From positions 59,287 to 123,286 of the forward strand of contig NZ_LYMK01000018.1 in NCBI RefSeq assembly GCF_002157355.1: 64,000 nt of DNA, in the 5' to 3' direction. The notes below the pieces were generated by a model. It searched no databases, was not told the origin of the DNA, and saw only the letters and a program-made list of their open reading frames with translations. This stretch comes from Variovorax sp. JS1663 (GTDB lineage Bacteria; Pseudomonadota; Gammaproteobacteria; Burkholderiales; Burkholderiaceae_C). Each line of letters opens with the position of its first letter. Positions within the stretch are counted from its first letter, which is position 1. Below, piece by piece: positions 9,831-19,225 of this stretch. The position numbers and the translations under genes were made by a program.

Positions 9831-12239
9831 AGCTGGATGCCCCGTCTCGCGGCCCTGCTGCTGGCTGCCGTCCTCGGCTGCGCCGCCTTCGCCCAGGGAA
9901 GCGCGACCCACGCCCCAACCGAACCGACCGTGGCCGAACTGCGGGCCCGGCTCGATCGCATTCCCTCGTCGGTGGACACCAACGTGGAAGTGCGCGACCA
10001 GATCATGCAGATCAACGCCATCGGCGCCCAGGCCGACAAGTTCGTCGCCTCGCGCACCGGTCCGCTCAACGATCTGAATGCCCGCCTGGGCGAGCTCGGC
10101 AACCCGCCGCCCCCGGGCGCCGCGCCGGAAGACCCGGACATCACGCGCCAGCGCGCTGCCCTGCAGAGGGACCGCAATGCGCTCGACGCCGACATCCGCC
10201 TCGCGCGCCTGATCACGGTCGATGCGCAGCAGCGCGGCAGCGATCTGATCGCCAAGCGCCGCAAGCTCTTCGAGGCCCAGCTCACCGAGCGCGCGCCCTC
10301 GCCGCTAGGCCGCCAGTTCTGGTTCGACATCGCCGATGCCTGGCCCGAGGACCTGGACCGCCTGGCCAGCCTGCGCGACGAGCTGGTCGCCGGCTTCCAT
10401 GCCGCGAAGGAACCCGCGCACCGGGCGTCCGTGCTCTTCAGCCTGGCCGCGGCCTTGCTGCTGGCACTGCTGGGCAACTGGGCCGCGGAACACGGCCTGG
10501 TGCGGCTGGCCGCCCGCGTGCTGCCGCCCGGCCGGCTGCGCCGCTCGCTGCTGGTGATCGCGGTGGTGGCCGTCAACGTGCTGCTGATCGCGCTGGCCGC
10601 GCAGGGCGTGTTCGCCACGCTCGACCGCCACGGCCTCTGGGGGCCGCAGATCCGCAAGCTGGGCCAGGCGGTGGTGCAGTCCATCATCTTCATCGCCTTC
10701 GTGGTGGCCCTGGGCCGCGCCCTGCTGTCCAACCGGCGACCCTCGTGGCGGCTGCCGCCCATCCCCGACGGCATGGCCCGGCGGCTGGCGCCCTTCCCCT
10801 GGCTGACGGCGCTGATCGCAGTACTGGTGTGGGTGCCGAGCCAGGTCAACGCGATCGTGGACGCCAGCTTCGCCGCAGTGGTGGCGACGCACGTGGTGAC
10901 CGCGCTGGCGCTCACGGCGCTGATCGGCACCATGCTGCTGCGCCTGCACGAGCCCGCCGGCGGCGCCCACGCCGAGACAGCCGCAACGGAAACTGCACAG
11001 CCGCCGGCAGAGCCCGAGCGCCCGCTGTGGATCAGCTTCCTGCTCAGTGCGGTCGCGCTGGCGGTGGTCGTCATCTGGGTCCTGGTGGGCCTCGGCTACG
11101 TTGCCCTGGCCAGCTTCCTGGCCAATCAGTTGACCTGGACCGGCATCGTCGCCTCCGCCTTCTACCTGCTCTTCAAATTCGCGGACGACCTGTTCATGGC
11201 CACGGTGTCCTCGAAGAGCAACTTCGGCCAGAAGCTGCAGAAGAGCTTCGGCTTCGTGCCGCGCACCCTGGACCAGGCGGCAGTCGTGCTCTCGGGCCTG
11301 GCTCGGGTCGCCCTGTTCTTCTACATGCTGATCGCGCTGGCCACGCCGCTGGGCACCGGGCCGGGCGAGGTGTTCCAGCGCAGCGGCCAGTTCGGCACCG
11401 GCCTGAAGATCGGGGAGTTCCAGCTGGTGCCGGGCGCGATCTTCACGGCGGTCGCTGTGCTGGCGGTCGGCTTCGTCACGCTGCGCGTGTTCAAGAAATG
11501 GCTGGAGGCGCGCTACCTGCCGCAGACGGCGCTCGAACCCGGCATGCAGAGCTCCATCACCACGCTGCTGGGTTACGTGGGCGGCATCATGGTGATCGCG
11601 ATCGGCCTGTCGGCGCTGGGCATCGGCATCGAGCGCATCGCCTGGGTGGCGAGCGCGCTGTCGGTGGGCATCGGCTTCGGCCTGCAGGCGATCGTACAGA
11701 ACTTCATCTCGGGTCTGATCCTGCTGGCCGAGCGGCCGGTCAAGGTGGGCGACTGGGTGGTATTGGGCGCGACCGAGGGCGACGTGCGCCGCATCAACGT
11801 ACGGGCGACCGAGATCCAACTGGCCGACCGCTCCACGCTGATCGTGCCGAACTCGGAATTCATCACCAAGACCGTGCGCAACATGACCCTGGCCAATGCC
11901 GAGGGCCGCGTGCTGATCCGGCTGCCGATGCCGCTGTCGACCGACGCCAAGCGCGCGCGCGACCTGATGCTGGCGGCCTGCACCGAGCATGCAGGCGTGC
12001 TGACGGCGCCGGCCCCCTCGGTGTCGCTGGAGGGCATCGAGAACGGCATGCTGATCCTGCAGGCGATCGCGTTCGTGCAGAGCCCGCGCCTGGCTGGCGG
12101 CGTGCGCAGCGACCTGCTGTTCACCATCCTGGACAGCTTCAAGGAGGCCGGGCTGCCGCTGGCGGTACCGATGGTGGTGGTGTCGCAGGCGGAGGGCGCA
12201 GTGCCGCCGCCTCCGCCGCCTTCACCGCTGCCGGTCTGA
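9828..12239 (+). CDS. DUF3772 / MscS-family mechanosensitive ion channel
   Basis: Inner-membrane channel predicted to open under membrane tension and release solutes during hypo-osmotic shock. From GTG 9828 the product is 803 residues. A signal peptide (MPRLAALLLAAVLGCAAFAQ) is followed by a periplasmic DUF3772-like helical region (about residues 25-200), roughly nine to eleven membrane segments, and the MscS pore and beta-domain: GFGLQAIVQNFISGLILL, then RPVKVGDWVVLG and VPNSEFITKTVRN. The C terminus is proline-rich. Start choice is uncertain. ATG 9714 adds an extension made of the 57-bp tandem repeat, and ATG 9837 begins at the signal peptide. GTG 9828 is preferred because AAGG lies eight bases upstream. 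It follows ugpQ but is probably not functionally linked. Confidence 0.88.
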   Translation: MSWMPRLAALLLAAVLGCAAFAQGSATHAPTEPTVAELRARLDRIPSSVDTNVEVRDQIMQINAIGAQADKFVASRTGPLNDLNARLGELGNPPPPGAAPEDPDITRQRAALQRDRNALDADIRLARLITVDAQQRGSDLIAKRRKLFEAQLTERAPSPLGRQFWFDIADAWPEDLDRLASLRDELVAGFHAAKEPAHRASVLFSLAAALLLALLGNWAAEHGLVRLAARVLPPGRLRRSLLVIAVVAVNVLLIALAAQGVFATLDRHGLWGPQIRKLGQAVVQSIIFIAFVVALGRALLSNRRPSWRLPPIPDGMARRLAPFPWLTALIAVLVWVPSQVNAIVDASFAAVVATHVVTALALTALIGTMLLRLHEPAGGAHAETAATETAQPPAEPERPLWISFLLSAVALAVVVIWVLVGLGYVALASFLANQLTWTGIVASAFYLLFKFADDLFMATVSSKSNFGQKLQKSFGFVPRTLDQAAVVLSGLARVALFFYMLIALATPLGTGPGEVFQRSGQFGTGLKIGEFQLVPGAIFTAVAVLAVGFVTLRVFKKWLEARYLPQTALEPGMQSSITTLLGYVGGIMVIAIGLSALGIGIERIAWVASALSVGIGFGLQAIVQNFISGLILLAERPVKVGDWVVLGATEGDVRRINVRATEIQLADRSTLIVPNSEFITKTVRNMTLANAEGRVLIRLPMPLSTDAKRARDLMLAACTEHAGVLTAPAPSVSLEGIENGMLILQAIAFVQSPRLAGGVRSDLLFTILDSFKEAGLPLAVPMVVVSQAEGAVPPPPPPSPLPV

Positions 12240-12259
12240 AGCGCTCGGCTCGCGCTCCT

Positions 12260-12538
12260 TCAACTGCGCCAGCCACGCAACAGCCACCACTGCACGGTGC
12301 CGCAGACGATCACCAGCGCGGCATAGGTGGCGATCCGCCCGTCGCGCCCGAAATAGACCAGCCCCGCCATCAGCACGGCCAACCCCGCCAGGAAGTTGAT
12401 GCCCAGTTGCTTCCAGAGGCTGACCACCGCGCTGCGACTTTTCATCGCAAGGCGGAACAGCAGCGCCAGCAGGAGCGCGACGAAGAAGGCCGGCGCCGCG
12501 AAGTTGAGCAGGTGGATCAGGAAATCGAGCGCGGACAT
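12260..12538 (-). CDS. small three-helix membrane protein, conserved hypothetical
   Basis: A 92-residue integral membrane protein, MSALDFLIHLLNFAAPAFFV at the N terminus, with three hydrophobic segments (about residues 12-30, 47-63, 68-86) separated by short basic loops (KSRS, GRDGR). It ends LLRGWRS. Similar short proteins sit near hemA in other Comamonadaceae from memory, but I cannot assign a function. It lies convergent with the mechanosensitive channel and divergent from hemA, with 77 bp to the hemA start. Hydrophobicity and sensible reading-frame use make it a real gene rather than a shadow. Confidence 0.7.
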   Translation of the reverse strand: MSALDFLIHLLNFAAPAFFVALLLALLFRLAMKSRSAVVSLWKQLGINFLAGLAVLMAGLVYFGRDGRIATYAALVIVCGTVQWWLLRGWRS

Positions 12539-12601
12539 GAAAAGCGCGGGTAGGACCCAGGGGTCATCCGACAGGGGGAGAGCGGGGATGGCGGCAAATT
12601 T

Positions 12602-12607
12602 TATAAT
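12602..12607 (+). promoter_or_regulatory. hemA -10 box (TATAAT) next to the start codon
   Basis: A perfect TATAAT at 12602-12607 sits only eight bases before the hemA ATG (12616). Transcription starting the usual 6-8 bases downstream would begin at or within two bases of the ATG, giving a leaderless message. No good -35 is visible at 16-18 bp spacing, and no Shine-Dalgarno sequence is present. Confidence 0.55.
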
Positions 12608-12615
12608 CCTGAGTT

Positions 12616-13887
12616 ATGTCAGTCTGGGCCCTTGGCTTGAACCACACGACCGCGCCGCTCGATCTGCGCGGTCGTTTCGCGTTCGCCATCGACCAGATCG
12701 GCCCGACGCTCCAGAGCCTGCGCAGCTCCTTCGGCACCCATCGCCACCCCGATGTGGAAGCCGCGATCATCTCGACCTGCAACCGCACCGAGATCTATTG
12801 CGCGGCCGACCGTCCCGCCCTGGACCACACGCTGGACTGGCTGGCCGAGAGCGGCGGCGTCGCCCCCGCCCTGCTGCGCTCCCACGCCTACCAACTGCAC
12901 GATGACAAGGCGGCGCGCCATGCCTTCCGCGTCGCCAGCGGGCTCGACTCCATGGTGCTGGGCGAGGCCCAGATCCTCGGCCAGATGAAGGACGCCGTGC
13001 GCGCCGCCGAGACCGTCGGCTCGCTCGGCAGCACGCTCAACCAGTTGTTCCAGCGTTCCTTCGCGGTGGCCAAGGAAGTGCGCACCGCCACCGAGATCGG
13101 CGCGCACTCCATCAGCATGGCGGCCGCCGCGGTGCGCCTGGCGGCCCAGTTGTTCGAGGACCTGAAGCAGACCCGCGTGCTCTTCGTCGGCGCCGGCGAG
13201 ATGATTGACCTCGCGGTCACGCATTTCGCAGCCAAGGAGCCGCGCTCGATCGTCATCGCCAACCGCACGCTGGAGCGCGGCGAGAAGCTGGCGTCCCGCT
13301 TCGGCGGCGAGGCGATGCGCCTGGCCGAGTTGCCAGGGCGGCTGGCGGAGTTCGACATCTTGGTCAGCTGCACCGCCAGCACGCTGCCGCTGATCGGGCT
13401 GGGCGCGGTGGAGCGCGCACTCAAGCTGCGCAAGCACCGCCCGATGTTCATGGTCGACCTGGCGGTGCCGCGCGACATCGAGCCCGAGGTCAAGGCGCTG
13501 GAAGACATCTACCTCTACACCGTGGACGACCTGGCGCAGGTCGTGCAGCAGGGCCACGCCAACCGCCAGGCGGCGGTGGCCGAGGCCGAGGTGATCATCG
13601 ACGCCGGCGTGCGCAGCTTCATGCACTGGCTGGACCAGCGCGGCAGCGTTCCGCTGATCCAGCAGCTCAACGCGCAGGCCGACGAGTGGCGCGCCTTGGA
13701 AATGGCCCGCGCGCGCAAGCTGCTGGCCAAGGGCGAGCCGGTGGAGGCGGTGCTGGAGGCGCTGTCACGCGGGCTCACGCAGAAGATGCTGCATGGCGCC
13801 ATGGCCGAGCTGCATGCCGGCGACGCCACGGCGCGCGAGCACACGGCGCAGGCCATCTCGCGGCTGTTCCTGCGCAAAGAGCGTTAG
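12616..13887 (+). CDS. hemA: glutamyl-tRNA reductase
   Basis: NADPH-dependent enzyme that reduces glutamyl-tRNA(Glu) to glutamate-1-semialdehyde, the committed step of C5-pathway haem synthesis. The product is 423 residues (E. coli 418). The N terminus [19 protein letters not shown] and the catalytic-cysteine motif STCNRTEIY near residue 53 are diagnostic. [15 protein letters not shown] and the NADP-binding [12 protein letters not shown] follow. The C-terminal dimerisation helix ends RLFLRKER. The gene leads hemA-prfA-prmC-grxD, a conserved arrangement. A TATAAT box directly abuts the start, so the message may be leaderless. Confidence 0.97.
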   Translation: MSVWALGLNHTTAPLDLRGRFAFAIDQIGPTLQSLRSSFGTHRHPDVEAAIISTCNRTEIYCAADRPALDHTLDWLAESGGVAPALLRSHAYQLHDDKAARHAFRVASGLDSMVLGEAQILGQMKDAVRAAETVGSLGSTLNQLFQRSFAVAKEVRTATEIGAHSISMAAAAVRLAAQLFEDLKQTRVLFVGAGEMIDLAVTHFAAKEPRSIVIANRTLERGEKLASRFGGEAMRLAELPGRLAEFDILVSCTASTLPLIGLGAVERALKLRKHRPMFMVDLAVPRDIEPEVKALEDIYLYTVDDLAQVVQQGHANRQAAVAEAEVIIDAGVRSFMHWLDQRGSVPLIQQLNAQADEWRALEMARARKLLAKGEPVEAVLEALSRGLTQKMLHGAMAELHAGDATAREHTAQAISRLFLRKER

Positions 13888-13911
13888 CGGCGCCCGCCGC
13901 CGCCTTCGCTG

Positions 13912-13937
13912 CCGTGCCGCCGCACGGTCCTTCTTTT
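13912..13937 (+). terminator. weak hairpin after hemA
   Basis: A 6-bp stem CCGTGC/GCACGG (13912-13917, 13922-13927) with a CGCC tetraloop is followed by TCCTTCTTTT. It could attenuate transcription between hemA and prfA. The stem is short, so this is a weak call. Confidence 0.35.
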
Positions 13938-13957
13938 CCGCCTTTCGATCGCCCCCC

Positions 13958-15046
13958 GTGAAACCCTTCCTGCGTCAACAACTCGAGCGCTACGTGCAAC
14001 GCCTCGGCGAGCTGGACTTCCTGCTCTCGCGCGAGGACATCATGGCCGACATGGCGCAGTACCGCACCATCTCGCGCGAGCATGCCGAGGTGACGCAGGT
14101 GGCCGGCCGCTACCAACGCTTTCTGCAGCGCGAATCGGATCTGGCAGCGGCGCGCGAGATGGTCGACGACCCCGACATGGCCGAAATGGCGCGCGAGGAG
14201 ATCGCCGGCGCCGAGGCTGAACTGGTCGCGCTGGAGGACGAGCTCCAACGCCTGCTGCTGCCCAAGGACCCGGAGGACGCACGCAATGCCTTCCTCGAGA
14301 TCCGTGCCGGCACCGGCGGCGACGAATCGGCGCTCTTCGCCGGCGACCTGCTACGCATGTACACCCGCCATGCCGAGCGGGCCGGCTGGCGCTGCGAGAT
14401 CGTCAGCGCCAGCGAAAGCGAGCTGGGCGGCTTCAAGGAAGTGGTGGTGCGGGTGATCGGCGACGAGGTCTTCGGCAGGCTGCGCTTCGAGTCCGGCGGC
14501 CACCGCGTGCAGCGGGTGCCCACGACCGAGACACAGGGCCGCATCCACACCAGCGCCTGCACGGTGGCCGTGCTGGCCGAGCCGGACGAGGCGCAGGCCG
14601 TGCAGATCAACCCGGCCGACCTGCGCATCGACACCTTCCGCGCCAGCGGCGCCGGCGGCCAGCACATCAACAAGACCGACTCGGCGGTGCGCATCACGCA
14701 CATCCCGACCGGCATCGTGGCCGAGTGCCAGGACGACCGCAGCCAGCACCGCAACAAGGCCAAGGCGCTGCAGGTGCTGTCGGCCCGCATCCAGGAGAAG
14801 GAGCGCAGCGAGCGCGCCGCCAAGGATGCGGCGCTGCGCAAGGGCCTGATCGGCAGCGGCGACCGCAGCGACCGCATCCGCACCTACAACTTCCCGCAGG
14901 GCCGGCTCACCGACCACCGCATCAACCTCACGCTCTACAAGCTGCAGACGATCATGGAAGGCGAGCTCGGCGAAGTGCTGGACGCCCTGCGCGCGGCGCG
15001 CGAGGCGGAGCAACTGGCGGAGCTCGAAGCCAGCCTGCCGGCATGA
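13958..15046 (+). CDS. prfA: peptide chain release factor 1
   Basis: Recognises UAA and UAG stop codons and triggers hydrolysis of peptidyl-tRNA on the ribosome. The GTG start at 13958 gives the canonical N terminus ([19 protein letters not shown]) and 362 residues (E. coli 360). The GGQ catalytic loop is visible in [16 protein letters not shown] near residue 230. The RF1 codon-recognition motif of the PxT type lies upstream in domain 2 ([14 protein letters not shown]). Its stop overlaps the prmC start (ATGA), coupling the factor to the methylase that modifies its GGQ glutamine. The longer upstream frame overlaps hemA and is not used. Confidence 0.97.
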   Translation: MKPFLRQQLERYVQRLGELDFLLSREDIMADMAQYRTISREHAEVTQVAGRYQRFLQRESDLAAAREMVDDPDMAEMAREEIAGAEAELVALEDELQRLLLPKDPEDARNAFLEIRAGTGGDESALFAGDLLRMYTRHAERAGWRCEIVSASESELGGFKEVVVRVIGDEVFGRLRFESGGHRVQRVPTTETQGRIHTSACTVAVLAEPDEAQAVQINPADLRIDTFRASGAGGQHINKTDSAVRITHIPTGIVAECQDDRSQHRNKAKALQVLSARIQEKERSERAAKDAALRKGLIGSGDRSDRIRTYNFPQGRLTDHRINLTLYKLQTIMEGELGEVLDALRAAREAEQLAELEASLPA

Positions 15047-15900
15047 CGGACACCCCAGCCTCCCAGTCGCCGAGCACTGCCACGCAGATGCTGGCCGCCG
15101 CCGCGGCGCTGGGCATGGAACGGCTCGATGCCCAGCTGCTGCTGCTGCACGTGCTGGGCCGGCCCTCGGGCGACCGCGCCTGGCTGCTCGCGCACGACAC
15201 CGACGTGCAGGGCGACACGGTCTGGGCCCGCTTCTCGGCGCTGTGTGCCCGTCGCATCGCCGGCGAGCCGGTGGCCTACCTGCTCGGCGAGAAGGAGTTC
15301 CACGGGCTCGGCCTGCAGGTCGACGCCCGCGTGCTGGTCCCGCGGCCCGACACCGAGACCCTGGTCGACTGGGCTCTGCAATGCCTGGAGGGCCGCACGG
15401 CGCCATCGGTGATCGATCTGGGCACCGGCAGCGGCGCGATCGCGCTGGCGATCCTGCATGCACGCCCCGATGCGCAGGTGACCGCGGTGGACCGCAGCGC
15501 CGACGCCCTGGCGGTGGCTCGCGCCAATGCGCAGCGGCTGGGCCTGGCGCTGCGCTTCGCCGAGGCCGACTGGCTCGAGGGCGCCGGAACCGGCCTGGAC
15601 CTGGTCGTCTCCAACCCGCCCTACGTGGCGGCCGGCGACCCGCATCTTGCAGCGCTGCGGCACGAACCGCCGGGCGCGCTGGTGTCCGGGCCCGACGGCC
15701 TGGACGACATTCGCCGGATCGTCGAGGTCGCACCCGCCCACCTGCGCGAGGGCGGCTGGCTGCTGCTGGAGCACGGATGGGACCAGGCGGCGGCGGTGCG
15801 CGGCCTGCTGGAGGCCCGCGGCTTCGCCGAGGTCCAAAGCCGCGACGACCTGGCAGGCATCGCACGTTGCTCGGGCGGGATCCTGCGCGCGGTGAAATAA
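15043..15900 (+). CDS. prmC: release factor glutamine methyltransferase
   Basis: Methylates the glutamine of the GGQ motif in RF1 and RF2 using S-adenosylmethionine. The start at 15043 overlaps the prfA stop; the product is 285 residues (E. coli 277). The SAM-binding motif [15 protein letters not shown] lies near residue 125 and the substrate-glutamine motif [10 protein letters not shown] near residue 187, both diagnostic. The N-terminal helical domain ([18 protein letters not shown]) is typical. Pairing with prfA is conserved across bacteria. Confidence 0.96.
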   Translation: MTDTPASQSPSTATQMLAAAAALGMERLDAQLLLLHVLGRPSGDRAWLLAHDTDVQGDTVWARFSALCARRIAGEPVAYLLGEKEFHGLGLQVDARVLVPRPDTETLVDWALQCLEGRTAPSVIDLGTGSGAIALAILHARPDAQVTAVDRSADALAVARANAQRLGLALRFAEADWLEGAGTGLDLVVSNPPYVAAGDPHLAALRHEPPGALVSGPDGLDDIRRIVEVAPAHLREGGWLLLEHGWDQAAAVRGLLEARGFAEVQSRDDLAGIARCSGGILRAVK

Positions 15901-15928
15901 TCCGCCAACTCATTTTTTGGAGCTTCCC

Positions 15929-16249
15929 ATGTCCGACGTCCAGCAGCGCATCGACGACCTCGTCAAGACCAACGAGCTCGTGCTCTTCATGAAGGGCAAC
16001 GCCAGCTTCCCGATGTGCGGCTTCTCGGGCCGCGCGATCCAGATCCTCAAGGCCGTGGGTGTCGATGCGCGCATGCTGAAGACCGTCAATGTGCTGGAGG
16101 ACGACGCGATCCGCCAGGGCATCAAGGAATACAGCAACTGGCCCACCATCCCGCAGCTCTACGTCAAGGGCGAGTTCGTCGGCGGCTCGGACATCCTGAT
16201 GGAGATGTACGAATCGGGTGAGCTCCAGAAAATGCTCAGCGCGGCCTGA
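15929..16249 (+). CDS. grxD: monothiol glutaredoxin, Grx4 family
   Basis: CGFS-type monothiol glutaredoxin that binds a 2Fe-2S cluster with glutathione and hands iron-sulfur clusters to client proteins. The product is 106 residues from ATG 15929 (MSDVQQRIDDLVKTNE), with TTGGAGC at 15917-15923 as ribosome-binding site. The active site FPMCGFSGRA lies near residue 29, and the glutathione-binding WPTIPQLYVKGEFVGGSDI segment follows. It lies 28 bp after prmC; the next gene starts directly after its stop codon, so the two are likely co-transcribed. Confidence 0.96.
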   Translation: MSDVQQRIDDLVKTNELVLFMKGNASFPMCGFSGRAIQILKAVGVDARMLKTVNVLEDDAIRQGIKEYSNWPTIPQLYVKGEFVGGSDILMEMYESGELQKMLSAA

Positions 16250-16750
16250 ATGAGCCACGATCACGCCGATCACGGCCACGCGGACGACACCCCCGCCTGG
16301 AAGCATGATGGCGTCCGGGTGATCCCGGGTAACCAGCTCGATGCCAACACAGCGCAGACGCCGGGCATGAACCGCGCTGCGGCCATCAACTTCGCGCGCG
16401 TGGGCGCTCAGAAGCTCTGGGCCGGCACGGTGACGATCCATCCCGATGCCAAGACCGGCGCCCATCACCATGGGCACCTGGAATCCGTGATCTACGTGGT
16501 GCGCGGGCGCGCACGCATGCGCTGGGGCGAACACCTCGAGTTCACCGCGGAGGCCGGCCCGGGCGACTTCATCTACGTGCCGCCCTACGTGCCGCACCAG
16601 GAAATCAACGCCAGCCCGATCGAGGCGCTCGAGTGCGTCCTGTGCCGCAGCGACGGCGAGGCCGTCGCCATCAACCTCGACATCGAGCCTGTCGAGAAGC
16701 CCGAATCGGTGCTGTGGGTCGACCCGACCCATCCGCAGGGCGGCGCCTGA
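16250..16750 (+). CDS. cupin-domain protein
   Basis: Small single-domain cupin of 166 residues with a His-rich N terminus (MSHDHADHGHAD). Cupin motif 1 is seen as GAHHHGHLESVIYVVRGRAR (about residues 64-83) and motif 2 as GDFIYVPPYVPHQEIN (about 104-119). These histidines and the glutamate would bind a divalent metal. Function is unknown: proteins like this include dioxygenases, isomerases and sensors. It begins at the base after the grxD stop, so it is probably translated by coupling, which hints at a metal or redox role only by association. Confidence 0.85.
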   Translation: MSHDHADHGHADDTPAWKHDGVRVIPGNQLDANTAQTPGMNRAAAINFARVGAQKLWAGTVTIHPDAKTGAHHHGHLESVIYVVRGRARMRWGEHLEFTAEAGPGDFIYVPPYVPHQEINASPIEALECVLCRSDGEAVAINLDIEPVEKPESVLWVDPTHPQGGA

Positions 16751-16847
16751 GTCCTTCGCTCAAAAGCCTCCGAAGCGAGAAAACATAGGCAAGCGCCGGC
16801 ACCAGGCACGGCTTATGCTGTGCCAAAGTGTTCGATCGGAGGTCTCC

Positions 16848-17855
16848 ATGGATTCCCGCCCGTCCCGCGATCTGGTCCCAGCATCCACGTCGTCCTTCCA
16901 GTTGCCGGTGGCGCATCTACGCAGCGTGTTCCGCACGCACGATGTCGAGCGCAAGCTCGCCAAGCTCCCCGAACGCGACCACGAACACCTGCGCACCACC
17001 TACGAGCGCATGCTGGAGCGCGGGCCCGAGCGCTTCCAGGTCAAGCCCAGCGGCATCCCCGACATGGCGGGCCTCTATGCCGAGCTGCCCAATTTCACCG
17101 AGGCGCTGGACGACGTGCGGCGCCATGTCGCGCTGGCCCAGGACAGCCGCGACGGGCTCGAGGTCACGCCCATGCTCCTGCTGGGCCCACCCGGCATCGG
17201 CAAGACCCATTTCGCGCGGCGACTGGCGGAGCTGCTGGGCACCGGCATGTCGCTGGTCCCGATGAGTTCGATGACCGCCGGCTGGCTGCTCTCAGGGGCC
17301 TCCTCGCAATGGAAGGGTGCCAAGCCTGGCAAGGTCTTCGAGGCGCTGGTCGACGGCCAGTACGCCAACCCGGTGATGGTGATCGACGAGATCGACAAGG
17401 CCGGCACCGACGCCCAGTACGACCCGCTGGGTGCGCTCTACGGCCTGCTGGAGCACGACACCGCCCACGCCTTCATCGACGAGTTCGCCGAGGTGCCCAT
17501 TGACGCCAGCCAGGTGATCTGGGTCACCACGGCCAACGACGCGCGCGGCATTCCCGAGCCCATCCTCAACCGGATGAACGTGTTCGAAGTCGATGCGCCC
17601 TCGCCCGAGGCGGCGCGGCAGATCGCGGCCCAGCTCTACACTTCGATCCGCAAGGCCCACGACTGGGGCCGGCTGCTGGCCGAGGACGCCTCGCCCGACG
17701 TGCTGGACCATCTCGCCACGCTGGCGCCGCGGGAAATGCGGCGAGCGCTGATGACCGGCTTCGGCAACGCCCGGCTGGCCGGGCGCGAGGAGGTGCGGGT
17801 GGAGGACCTCCCGCGCGCCGGCCCGGGCCGCAGCCGGATCGGGTTCGTCCAGTAG
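16848..17855 (+). CDS. Lon-like AAA ATPase lacking a protease domain
   Basis: AAA+ protein of 335 residues from ATG 16848 with ribosome-binding site GGAGGT at 16838-16843. Walker A is GPPGIGKTH near residue 110, Walker B VMVIDEIDKA near 180, and the sensor 1 region WVTTANDARGIPEPILNRM near 225. The arrangement resembles the ATPase module of Lon, but the Lon N-terminal fold and serine-lysine protease domain are missing. The protein ends SRIGFVQ after a short C-terminal helical lid. It could be a free-standing unfoldase or remodelling ATPase; no partner is obvious next to it. Confidence 0.85.
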   Translation: MDSRPSRDLVPASTSSFQLPVAHLRSVFRTHDVERKLAKLPERDHEHLRTTYERMLERGPERFQVKPSGIPDMAGLYAELPNFTEALDDVRRHVALAQDSRDGLEVTPMLLLGPPGIGKTHFARRLAELLGTGMSLVPMSSMTAGWLLSGASSQWKGAKPGKVFEALVDGQYANPVMVIDEIDKAGTDAQYDPLGALYGLLEHDTAHAFIDEFAEVPIDASQVIWVTTANDARGIPEPILNRMNVFEVDAPSPEAARQIAAQLYTSIRKAHDWGRLLAEDASPDVLDHLATLAPREMRRALMTGFGNARLAGREEVRVEDLPRAGPGRSRIGFVQ

Positions 17856-17908
17856 GCGGCGCACCCGGGGGATGCTCATGGCACCATTCGGTCTGTAACG
17901 ACCGACCC

Positions 17909-19225
17909 ATGACGCTGACCCAAAGCCTCCTCATCATCGTCCTCCTGATCGCGACCAGCGCCTTCTTCTCCCTGGCGGAGATCTCGCTGGCCGCCTCACG
18001 CCGGTTGCGGCTGCGGCAGATGGCGGACGAGGGCGATGCCCGGGCCGAGCGGGTACTGCGCGTCCAGGAGCAGCCGGGGCACTACTTCACGGTGGTCCAG
18101 ATCGGACTCAACGCCGTCGCGATCCTGGGCGGCGTGGTCGGCGAAGGCGCGCTGACACCCTACTTCGCGCAGCTGTTCGAGCTCTGGTTCACCGTGGAGA
18201 CGTCGCAGACTGCCGCCTTCCTGGCGTCCTTCGTCACCATCATCGCCTTCTTCCTGGTCTTCGCCGACCTGTTCCCCAAGCGGCTGGGCATGAACGATCC
18301 GGAGCGGCTGGCGATGCGCATGGTCGGGCCGATGCAGGTGCTGATCACCACGCTCAAGCCGCTGGTGTGGCTCTTCACCCAGTGCACCGACCTGCTGTTC
18401 AAGCTGCTGGGCATGCCGATGCAGCGCGACGACAAGATCACCTCGGCCGACATCCTGGCCATGACCGAGGCCGGCGCGCGCGCCGGCGTGCTGGCCGAGC
18501 GCGAGCAGCAGGTGATCGCCAACGTGTTCGAGCTGGACACCCGTCTGGTCAGCAGCGTGATGACCTCGCGCGACCGCATCGCCTGGTTCCAGAAGGACGA
18601 CTCCGAGGCGGTGCTGCGCGCCCGCATCGTGGCCGAGCCCTACTCCGCCTACCCGGTGTGCGAGGGCGACATCGACCACGTGCTGGGCTACGTGGACGCC
18701 AAGGACATGTTCCAGCGCGTTCTCAGCGGCCAGCCGCTGTCCTTCGACCATGGCCTTCCGCTGCACAAGGCGCTGGTCATTCCCGACCGCCTGTCGCTCA
18801 CCGAGGTGCTGGAACAGTTCCAGCAGGCGCACGAGGACTTCGCGATCATCGTCAACGAATATGCGCTGGTGGTAGGCGTGATCACCCTCAACGACGTGAT
18901 GAGCACCGTGATGGGCGAGCTGGTGGGCCAGCAGGACGAGGAACAGCAGATCGTCAAGCGCGACGAGAACTCCTGGCTGATCGACGGCGTGACGCCAATC
19001 CAGGACGTCCAGCGCGCACTGGACATCGACGAGCTGCCGCATGCCGACGAGTACGAGACGCTGGCCGGCTTCCTGATGGTGATGCTGCGCCGCGTGCCGC
19101 GGCGCACGGACACGGTGAGCTGGGGCGGCTTCACCTTCGAGGTGATGGACGTGGACAGCCACCGCATCGACCAGGTGATGGTCACGCGCGGCGGGGCGGT
19201 GGCCGCCACGCCGGCGGCAGTCTAG
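17909..19225 (+). CDS. CNNM/CorC-family membrane protein (DUF21, CBS pair, CorC_HlyC), YtfL/PaeA-like
   Basis: Inner-membrane protein of 438 residues. Residues 1-190 form a DUF21 transmembrane domain with three to four spans (FFSLAEISLAASRRLRLRQ and FADLFPKRLGMNDPERLA are hallmark segments). Residues about 205-330 are a CBS pair (VMTSRDRIAWF and DFAIIVNEYALVVGVITLND). Residues about 345-430 are a CorC_HlyC domain. The E. coli homologue YtfL (PaeA) exports cadaverine and putrescine, and other relatives are linked to magnesium or cobalt efflux; which applies here is not decidable. The stop codon shares CTAG with the convergent lytic transglycosylase. Confidence 0.9.
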   Translation: MTLTQSLLIIVLLIATSAFFSLAEISLAASRRLRLRQMADEGDARAERVLRVQEQPGHYFTVVQIGLNAVAILGGVVGEGALTPYFAQLFELWFTVETSQTAAFLASFVTIIAFFLVFADLFPKRLGMNDPERLAMRMVGPMQVLITTLKPLVWLFTQCTDLLFKLLGMPMQRDDKITSADILAMTEAGARAGVLAEREQQVIANVFELDTRLVSSVMTSRDRIAWFQKDDSEAVLRARIVAEPYSAYPVCEGDIDHVLGYVDAKDMFQRVLSGQPLSFDHGLPLHKALVIPDRLSLTEVLEQFQQAHEDFAIIVNEYALVVGVITLNDVMSTVMGELVGQQDEEQQIVKRDENSWLIDGVTPIQDVQRALDIDELPHADEYETLAGFLMVMLRRVPRRTDTVSWGGFTFEVMDVDSHRIDQVMVTRGGAVAATPAAV

